Assembly: GCA_019242065.1 (NCBI GenBank)
Contig: JAFAWJ010000251.1
Span: forward strand, 1 to 8,345
Reading direction: 5' to 3'
Source of the DNA: Chloroflexota bacterium
Lineage (GTDB): Bacteria; Chloroflexota; UBA6077; CF-72
Length of the DNA: 8,345 nucleotides
In this document: positions 1 through 4,682 of the stretch, piece by piece
Position numbering within the stretch: position 1 is the stretch's first letter
Layout: each line of letters begins with the position of its first letter
The notes under the pieces: generated by a model
Seen by the model: only the letters and a program-made list of their open reading frames with translations
Told to the model about the DNA's origin: nothing
Databases searched by the model: none
Position numbers and translations under genes: made by a program

Positions 1-1
1 C

Positions 2-961
2 TCCAACGCCTGGGACGTGGGCGCCATCATCGCCACCGGTGGCGGCGGCATCGGCGCGGTCGCCGCGGAAACCGAAACGCTCGTCACCCGCGGCTGGGAG
101 CGCGTCGGGCCGATGATGGTGCCGCTGATGATCGCCAACATGGCCTCATGTCAGGTGTCGATGGCCTACGGCATCAAGGGACCGGTCGTCACCAACACCG
201 CGGCGTGCGCGGCAGGCGTGTACTCGCTGTTCGAGGCGCTGCACTTTCTCAGACGCGGCGACGCCGAGGCGCTGGTCGTCGGCGGCACCGAGTCGGCCAT
301 CCTGCCGCTGGCGTTCATCTCGATGGCGCGCACCGGGGCGCTGTCCAAGCGCAACGACGATCCACGCACCGCGTCGCGCCCGTTCGACAAGGACCGCGAC
401 GGCTTCCTGTTCGGCGAGGGCGCCGGGATCCTGGTCCTCGAGACGCTGGAGCACGCCCGCGGACGCGATGCCCACATCCTGGCCGAGCTGTGCGGCGGCA
501 GTATCACGGGCGACGCGTATCACGTCAGCGCGCCCGAGCCCTCAGGTGAGAGCGCGCGGCGGGCGATTGTGAAAGCGATCGCCGATGCCGAGATCCAACC
601 CGAGGACATCGACTACGTGTGCGCCCACGGCACGGGCACGCCGGCCAACGACTCGGCCGAGACGCACGTGCTGAAGTTGGCACTGGGCGAGCACGCGTAT
701 CGGATCCCCGTGAGCTCGGTGAAGTCGATGATCGGGCACCTGCTCGGCGCGGCCGGCGCCTTGAGCGCGGTGGCGACCGTCAAGGCACTCGAGACGGGCT
801 GCGTGCCGCCGACGATCAACCAGTTCACCGCCGATCCCGAGTGTGACCTGGACTACGTGGCGTGGAAGCCGCGCAAAGTCGACGTCCACACCGCGCTGGT
901 CAACGGCTTCGGCTTCGGCGGCCAGAACAGTGTCGCGGTGTTCAAAAAGTGGGAGGAGTGA
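2..961 (+). CDS. fabF: Beta-ketoacyl-ACP synthase II (FabF/KAS II), N-terminus outside window
   Basis: Condensing enzyme of cytosolic type II fatty-acid synthesis: it joins malonyl-ACP to a growing acyl-ACP with loss of CO2. The frame is open from base 2 to a TGA at 959-961, giving 319 residues. FabF is usually about 410 aa, so roughly the first 90 lie off the left edge; the GTG at base 17 is an internal Val, not a start. The thiolase-fold catalytic set is complete: nucleophile Cys in NTAACAAG (codon 206-208), first His in AHGTGTPANDSAE (626-628), then Lys and second His in SVKSMIGHLLGAAGA (near 722-739). The C-terminal glycine loop reads GFGFGGQNS, with Gln where many FabF have Thr. FabF is favoured over FabB by the overall sequence pattern and the C-terminal loop; a KS-like paralogue for a special lipid cannot be excluded. 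It converges on the neighbouring dehydrogenase with one base between stops. Confidence 0.93.
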   Translation, partial: SNAWDVGAIIATGGGGIGAVAAETETLVTRGWERVGPMMVPLMIANMASCQVSMAYGIKGPVVTNTAACAAGVYSLFEALHFLRRGDAEALVVGGTESAILPLAFISMARTGALSKRNDDPRTASRPFDKDRDGFLFGEGAGILVLETLEHARGRDAHILAELCGGSITGDAYHVSAPEPSGESARRAIVKAIADAEIQPEDIDYVCAHGTGTPANDSAETHVLKLALGEHAYRIPVSSVKSMIGHLLGAAGALSAVATVKALETGCVPPTINQFTADPECDLDYVAWKPRKVDVHTALVNGFGFGGQNSVAVFKKWEE

Positions 962-977
962 GCTAGATATCTCTCCC
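951..977. terminator. Weak imperfect inverted repeat across the convergent fabF/SDR stops
   Basis: GGGAGGAG at 951-958 can pair with CTCTCCC at 971-977 with one bulged G, enclosing both stop codons in the loop region. An 8-bp palindrome, AGATATCT, lies at 965-972. There is no U-tract on either strand, so at best this is a weak bidirectional terminator or chance. Confidence 0.18.
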
Positions 978-1721
978 GCCGTCGACCTCGAACGCCGTAC
1001 CCGTGACCATCTCGGCTTCCGGTGAGGCGAGAAACACGGCGGCATTGGCCAGGTCCTCAGGCCGGTTCAGGCGACCCCACGGGACCGTCGCGGTGAACCG
1101 CCCGCGCGCCTCCTCCAGCGACGGCCCAAGAAATGTCGACAGCATCGGCGTCTCGGTTGCGACCGGACAGATCGACACGACCCGAATGCGGTGCGGTGCC
1201 AGCTCCAGCGCCAGCGTCTTGGTCAGCGAGATGACCGCCGCCTTCGACGCGTTGTAGATCGCCAGACCCGGCCGCGGGCGGATGCCCGCCGTACTGGCCG
1301 TATTCAGGATCACCCCGCCACCCTGCGCCTTCATCACCGGAATGGCCGCACGACAGCCGTTGAACACACCGCGCACGTTCACGGCGATGATGCGTTCGAA
1401 CAGGTCGTCGGACGACTCCTCGACGGGCGTGAAGCTTTGGGGGATGCCTGCGTTGTTGAACAGCACGTCGAGGCGGCCGAAGGTCTCCGTGGCGTGCCGC
1501 AGCATGGCCGCGACCTGCTGCGCGTCGGTGACGTCCGCCTGGAACTCGCTCGCCGAGCCGCCGGCATCGCGAATCGCCTGGCACGTTTCCCGCGCCGCGG
1601 CGGCGTCCAGGTCGGCCACCACGACGCACGCGCCCTCGGCAGCGAACGCCAGCGCGCTCGCCTTCCCAATGCCTGAGCCCGCACCGGTGATCACGCTCAC
1701 CAGCGACTGCAGCCGGCCCAC
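963..1721 (-). CDS. Short-chain dehydrogenase/reductase (classical SDR, NAD-type)
   Basis: A 252-aa classical SDR, the usual family length, expected to be a cytosolic NAD(H)-dependent oxidoreductase acting on an alcohol/ketone pair; the substrate is not readable. Motifs in order: cofactor loop TGAGSGIG (residues 12-19), acidic end of strand beta-2 in VVVADLD (Asp36/Asp38, favouring NAD over NADP), NNAG (89-92), Asn115 in AVNVRG, catalytic Ser143 in LNTASTAG, then Tyr156 and Lys160 in YNASK. The NAD preference argues against it being the NADPH-dependent FabG, despite the fabF neighbour. The start chosen is GTG at 1719-1721: it lies 5 nt after the bcp stop, has GGAGG at 1732-1736 (10-nt spacing), and puts the glycine motif at the normal distance from the N-terminus. 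The frame stays open further upstream through bcp, but that extension is antisense-like and non-homologous. Probably cotranscribed with bcp. Confidence 0.9.
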   Translation of the reverse strand: MGRLQSLVSVITGAGSGIGKASALAFAAEGACVVVADLDAAAARETCQAIRDAGGSASEFQADVTDAQQVAAMLRHATETFGRLDVLFNNAGIPQSFTPVEESSDDLFERIIAVNVRGVFNGCRAAIPVMKAQGGGVILNTASTAGIRPRPGLAIYNASKAAVISLTKTLALELAPHRIRVVSICPVATETPMLSTFLGPSLEEARGRFTATVPWGRLNRPEDLANAAVFLASPEAEMVTGTAFEVDGGRDI

Positions 1722-1726
1722 GCGGG

Positions 1727-2224
1727 TCAGGCCTCCAGTGCGTCGAGGACCTTCTGTGCGTGGCCCTCGACCTTCACGTTCGGGAACACGGCGGCGATGA
1801 CGCCGTCCTTGTCGACCACGAACGTGGTGCGCGCGATGCCCATGTACTGGCGGCCCATGAACTTTTTCTGCTGCCAGACACCGTACTGCTCGGCCACGGC
1901 ATGGTCCGCGTCGGCCAGCAAGGGAAAGGTCAGGCTGAACTTCTGTTGGAACTTCTTGTGCGATTTGACGGTGTCGGGGCTGACGCCCAGGATCTCGGCG
2001 CCATGCTCGCTGAAGAGGGTGCGCAGGTCGCGAAACGCGCACGCTTCTGTCGTGCAGCCAGGGGTGTCGTCGCGCGGGTAGAAGTACAGCACGACGGCTT
2101 GCTTGCCCTTGAAGCTGGACAGGCTGACGTCCTGGTCGTCGGTAGACGGCAGCGTGAAGTCGGGCGCGGGTTGGCCCACCTTCGGCAGCCCACTTTTATC
2201 AGTGGTCGTCACTCGGGCTAGCAT
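1727..2224 (-). CDS. bcp: Thiol peroxidase, Bcp/PrxQ-type peroxiredoxin
   Basis: Thioredoxin-dependent peroxidase that reduces H2O2 and organic or lipid hydroperoxides in the cytosol. From the ATG at 2222-2224 it is 165 aa, slightly longer than typical Bcp (about 155). The N-terminal signature KVGQPAPDFTLPS is followed by the active site TPGCTTEACAFRD: peroxidatic Cys57 and, five residues on, the resolving Cys62 of two-Cys PrxQ enzymes. Arg131 in GIARTTFVVD is the conserved active-site-supporting Arg. Start is uncertain: GTG at 2210-2212 (MTTTDKSGLP...) fits a promoter-like element that would make it leaderless, while an in-frame extension to 2308 runs antisense to the CPCH gene and has no homology-like content. 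No good Shine-Dalgarno precedes either candidate. First gene of a two-gene unit with the SDR; its 5' end is only 16 bp from that of the divergent small membrane protein. Confidence 0.92.
   Translation of the reverse strand: MLARVTTTDKSGLPKVGQPAPDFTLPSTDDQDVSLSSFKGKQAVVLYFYPRDDTPGCTTEACAFRDLRTLFSEHGAEILGVSPDTVKSHKKFQQKFSLTFPLLADADHAVAEQYGVWQQKKFMGRQYMGIARTTFVVDKDGVIAAVFPNVKVEGHAQKVLDALEA
1732..1736 (-). promoter_or_regulatory. Shine-Dalgarno GGAGG for the SDR
   Basis: The minus strand reads GGAGG inside the last codons of bcp, 10 nt before the GTG at 1721. It decides the SDR start and indicates translation from a shared bcp-SDR message. Confidence 0.55.
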
Positions 2225-2247
2225 AACAGCGAGTTTCCGGATGCCAA
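2220..2247 (-). promoter_or_regulatory. Candidate sigma70-like promoter for bcp-SDR
   Basis: On the minus strand TTGGCA (2242-2247, 5/6 to TTGACA) is followed after 16 nt by TATGCT (2220-2225, 4/6 to TATAAT). Transcription would begin near 2213, adjacent to the GTG at 2212, implying a leaderless bcp message. The element overlaps the first codons of the divergent small gene and the ATG at 2224. Motif match only. Confidence 0.35.
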
Positions 2248-2489
2248 TCCCTGCCATCTTTCGCGTCCGCCAGCGAGCCGCGGCCATCGGGGTGCTCTCG
2301 ACGGGCATCCTCTGCCCGTGTCACGTGCTCGTCGGCATCGCCGGCCTCATCGCGGGCAGTGCGATCCTGTCACCCGACGCGCAGGACGGTATCCACGCCG
2401 TGTACGTGCCATTCGCGGTGCTCGTCGGCGCACTCATGCTGCGGCGCCGCGCACCGCGAAATACTTCGCCTCAGGGTGATGCAGGATGA
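2241..2489 (+). CDS. Small CPCH-motif membrane protein, MerE-like
   Basis: An 82-aa predicted inner-membrane protein. A basic N-terminus (FRVRQR, residues 7-12) precedes TM1 (about 16-43) containing GILCPCHVLVGIAGLIAGSA; a short acidic loop (SPDAQDG, 44-50) leads to TM2 (about 52-67), then a basic LRRRAPR tail. The Cys25-Pro-Cys27-His28 motif in the first helix, two helices and about 80 residues match the layout of MerE, the small mercury/methylmercury transporter, whose helix carries CPCHLP. No merA, merR, merT or merP lies nearby, so mercury transport is not established; a metal or thiol role is inference. Third codon positions are strongly G/C through the middle, supporting real coding. 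The start is ATG at 2241, with no clear Shine-Dalgarno. The last 56 bp overlap the 3' end of the opposing metH-like gene. Easily missed because of its size and the overlap. Confidence 0.68.
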   Translation: MPIPAIFRVRQRAAAIGVLSTGILCPCHVLVGIAGLIAGSAILSPDAQDGIHAVYVPFAVLVGALMLRRRAPRNTSPQGDAG

Positions 2490-4044
2490 TGGCGGCCGTG
2501 CTGTGCTCGGGATCCAGGTTGCACGACGGGCTGAGCGTGAGTCCAACGCGCGTCTGCGCCTGAAGCAGCGGCAGCACTTTGCGTTGTTCCTCGAGGTCGG
2601 GGCACGCCGGGTAGCCCCAACTGAAGCGCAGGCCCCCGTTCGTCTCGAGGTCCAGGTCGCGGCGCACCAGGTTGTGGGCGTACTCGGCGAGCGCCTCGGC
2701 CGTGGCGGCCGCCAGACCGCTCACGTCCAGCATGCGGCCGTAGCTGCCCGAGCGCTGCAACTCGTCGATGTACTCGCCCGCACGCGGGCCGGTGGTGACG
2801 GCCTGCAACGCGACCACGTCGCGCTGGTGTGAGTCGATCGGTCGGAAATAGTCGGCCAGGCACAGGCGCTCGCCATCGGGCTGACGCGGAAACTCCAGTC
2901 GGGTGAGCTCCCAGGTCGAGTCGGGGCCGTCGAAAATGACCAGCGCGTCGCCGTGGGCGTTGCAGGCAAAGTAGCCGCTGACGATCAGCGCCTGGAGCCA
3001 GCCCGCGTTACAGGCGGCGTCTTGCAGATCCGCCAGACGCGGCTTGAAGACGTCGTGGACCAGTCGCTGCAGGTGCTCCGGCGTGGCGCGGTAGCCGCCC
3101 CAGTGGTAGCGGAAGAGGGTGTTGTGGTCGAGATTGCGCCACACGTCTCTCAGATCAGCCTCAACGCGACGTGAGCCCCAATACGGCGGGCTGGGGACCG
3201 CAACGTCATGACGTGGTCGCGCCGCGACGGGGCGGACACGCGGTGTTTCGGGTGACGTCCCATCCGTCCCGGACGTGACTTCGGTCTGGATCTCCTCGCG
3301 CGTCTGCACGATGAAGGCTTCACGCCGCGAGGGATCGACCAGCCTGTCCAGTGTGGCCAGCCCCTCGAAGACGTCCCTGCAGTAGAAGACGCCAGGCTCG
3401 TAGACTCGGCCGTCGGGCAACACCCCGCTCCGTCGACCGAAGGCGCGATTGATCGCCGCCCCGCCGACCAGCACCGGCACATGCACGCCGCGCGCGTCGA
3501 GCCGCTCGACGCACAGCGGCATCTGCCGCGACGTCGACACCAGCAGCGCCGACAGGCCAATCGCGTCCGGCCGCAACTCGACCGCCGCCTCCACGATGGC
3601 CTCCACGGGCACCTGGCTACCCAGGTCACGAACCCCATAGCCGCACGCGGACAGGATGCTCACCAGCAGCGCCCTGCCAATGTGGTGCACGTCGCCCTCG
3701 AGGGTGGCCAGCACGATGCTGCCCGCGAGGACGTCCGCCGACGGTTGTAGGTACGCGACCCCGGCATGGACGACCTCGGCGCTCGCCAGCACGTCCCTCA
3801 GGATGACCTCGCCCGCGGCGTAGGCCTCGATCACCGCGCGCATGGCAGGCAGCAGGACGCTGGCAACGATCGCGTCCGCGCTGCGCATCGCAAGCGCCTG
3901 GTCGAGAAAGCTCTGGATATCGCGCGCCTGACGGTCCATAATGCGCGCGCGGATCCGCTGCTCGATCGCTGCAGCCGCGTCCGTGTCCGGGTCGGGCCTT
4001 TCTGGTGGTGGAGGTTCGCTCACGATCTTTGGTAACGAGACCAC
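2434..4044 (-). CDS. metH: Stand-alone C-terminal half of cobalamin methionine synthase: B12-binding plus AdoMet-reactivation domains
   Basis: A 536-aa cytosolic protein equivalent to the last two modules of MetH (full length about 1,200 aa). Residues about 28-105 are the helical cap; 106-240 are the Rossmann B12 domain with DVHHIG (118-123), i.e. the D-x-H-x-x-G cobalt-ligand motif with His120, plus SALLVSTS (165-172) and VLVGGAAI (191-198). A proline-rich linker (about 255-290) leads to the AdoMet activation domain (about 290-530) with RFSWGYPACPD (473-483) and HHPEAKYFAV (522-531). The homocysteine and methyltetrahydrofolate modules are absent, and the upstream neighbour is divergent and unrelated, so they must be encoded elsewhere if the enzyme is active. 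The role inferred is carrying and reductively remethylating methylcobalamin. HHIG replaces the commoner HDIG, but the ligand His is kept. Start is GTG 4044, without a clear Shine-Dalgarno; GTG 4023 is an alternative. The 3' end overlaps the CPCH gene. Confidence 0.88.
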   Translation of the reverse strand: MVSLPKIVSEPPPPERPDPDTDAAAAIEQRIRARIMDRQARDIQSFLDQALAMRSADAIVASVLLPAMRAVIEAYAAGEVILRDVLASAEVVHAGVAYLQPSADVLAGSIVLATLEGDVHHIGRALLVSILSACGYGVRDLGSQVPVEAIVEAAVELRPDAIGLSALLVSTSRQMPLCVERLDARGVHVPVLVGGAAINRAFGRRSGVLPDGRVYEPGVFYCRDVFEGLATLDRLVDPSRREAFIVQTREEIQTEVTSGTDGTSPETPRVRPVAARPRHDVAVPSPPYWGSRRVEADLRDVWRNLDHNTLFRYHWGGYRATPEHLQRLVHDVFKPRLADLQDAACNAGWLQALIVSGYFACNAHGDALVIFDGPDSTWELTRLEFPRQPDGERLCLADYFRPIDSHQRDVVALQAVTTGPRAGEYIDELQRSGSYGRMLDVSGLAAATAEALAEYAHNLVRRDLDLETNGGLRFSWGYPACPDLEEQRKVLPLLQAQTRVGLTLSPSCNLDPEHSTAAIILHHPEAKYFAVRGAAA

Positions 4045-4058
4045 AGATTCAATACAAT
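4029..4058 (+). promoter_or_regulatory. Candidate promoter for the BFN-accDA operon
   Basis: TTGGTA (4029-4034, 4/6 to consensus) and TACAAT (4053-4058, 5/6) are separated by 18 nt in the only distinctly AT-rich patch of the window. Transcription would start near 4065, leaving a leader of about 35 nt before the GTG at 4100. The -35 lies inside the 5' end of the divergent metH-like gene. On the other strand TTTAAT (4057-4062) could serve as a -10 for that gene, but I see no matching -35. Confidence 0.45.
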
Positions 4059-4099
4059 TAAACGGCAGGCGATCGGAAAAACGAAAGGCGGCAGCGCGC

Positions 4100-4675
4100 G
4101 TGGCACTTTGGGGACGGGTTTTTCAGCGTCTGCTGTACGCACTGTACAGGCAGCGAGTCGTGCTGCTGCTGGTCCTGGTGATCGTCGCCGCCGCGGGCAC
4201 CTATTACTTGTGGCTCAACCAGACGAACCTGCCAACCGAAGCTGCCGCCGCGGGTTCACAACCTGTCGAAGTCACCGTCAGTGACCTGCAAGGCCAAGCC
4301 AACAACGCCACCCTGACGCTCAAAGAGAAAAACGGCAATCGTCGCATTTCCATGGCGGTCGGGTTGACCGAAGCTCTTGCCATCGCCCAGAAGCGCGGCC
4401 AGGCCCAGATCCCACCTGATCAGCAGCCGCAGGCGTATGGCCTGCTCCGCGATACGATTCAGGAAATGGGCGGTCGCATCGATCGCGTTCTGGTCAACGA
4501 CGCGACGCAGCGCGAGTACCTGGCGCAGATCGTCGTTTCCGACGACAGCGGTGGCGATGTCAAAGTGATCAAGGCACGGCCAGGCGACGCGGTCGCCCTG
4601 GCGCTCCAGGCGGGCGCGCCGATCTACGTGGAGAACCAGGTCCTCGACCGGTTCGGCACGAAGGGCAGCGGTTAG
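4100..4675 (+). CDS. Membrane-anchored bifunctional nuclease (BFN/DUF151) domain protein
   Basis: A 191-aa protein: a short basic cytoplasmic N-terminus, one TM helix (about residues 19-37, rich in Leu/Val/Ala), then a BFN (DUF151) domain from about 55 to 185 predicted outside the membrane if the helix is a signal-anchor. Family hallmarks: TLTLKEKNGNRRISMAVGLTEALAIA (the VxL-x-IxIGxxEAxAIA pattern, 71-96), LLRDTIQEMGGRIDRVLVND (115-134) and KARPGDAVALALQAGAPIYV (158-177). The usual Ser of RPSDA is Gly, and the common THDL before the helix reads AYGL. Characterised BFN proteins have RNase/DNase activity; most bacterial members are soluble and uncharacterised, so the function here is open. The start is GTG 4100, with AAAGG at 4084-4088 eleven nt upstream; the frame stays open upstream into the metH-like gene, but that part is antisense. 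Its stop is 7 nt before accDA, suggesting one message. Confidence 0.85.
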   Translation: MALWGRVFQRLLYALYRQRVVLLLVLVIVAAAGTYYLWLNQTNLPTEAAAAGSQPVEVTVSDLQGQANNATLTLKEKNGNRRISMAVGLTEALAIAQKRGQAQIPPDQQPQAYGLLRDTIQEMGGRIDRVLVNDATQREYLAQIVVSDDSGGDVKVIKARPGDAVALALQAGAPIYVENQVLDRFGTKGSG

Positions 4676-4682
4676 AGCCACG

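Noticed and set aside
542..1045. 167-codon minus-strand open frame opposite fabF
   Set aside because: Covers the catalytic region of an obvious FabF and shows only shadow composition.
1722..2042. Upstream in-frame extension of the SDR by about 107 codons
   Set aside because: It lies entirely within bcp in another frame, contains an Arg/Pro/Gly-rich composition typical of shadow frames, and the SDR glycine motif is already correctly placed from GTG 1721.
2225..2308. N-terminal extension of bcp by 28 codons
   Set aside because: It runs antisense to the CPCH gene, is basic and unlike any Bcp N-terminus, and would double-code the conserved CPCH gene start region.
2241..2489. A complete mercury-resistance operon
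   Set aside because: Only one small MerE-like protein is present; no reductase, regulator or other transporter is nearby.
3941..4099. Extension of the BFN protein start back to 3941
   Set aside because: Would overlap the 5' end of the metH-like gene and the divergent promoter, and places about 50 non-hydrophobic residues ahead of the anchor; GTG 4100 has a purine-rich site upstream.
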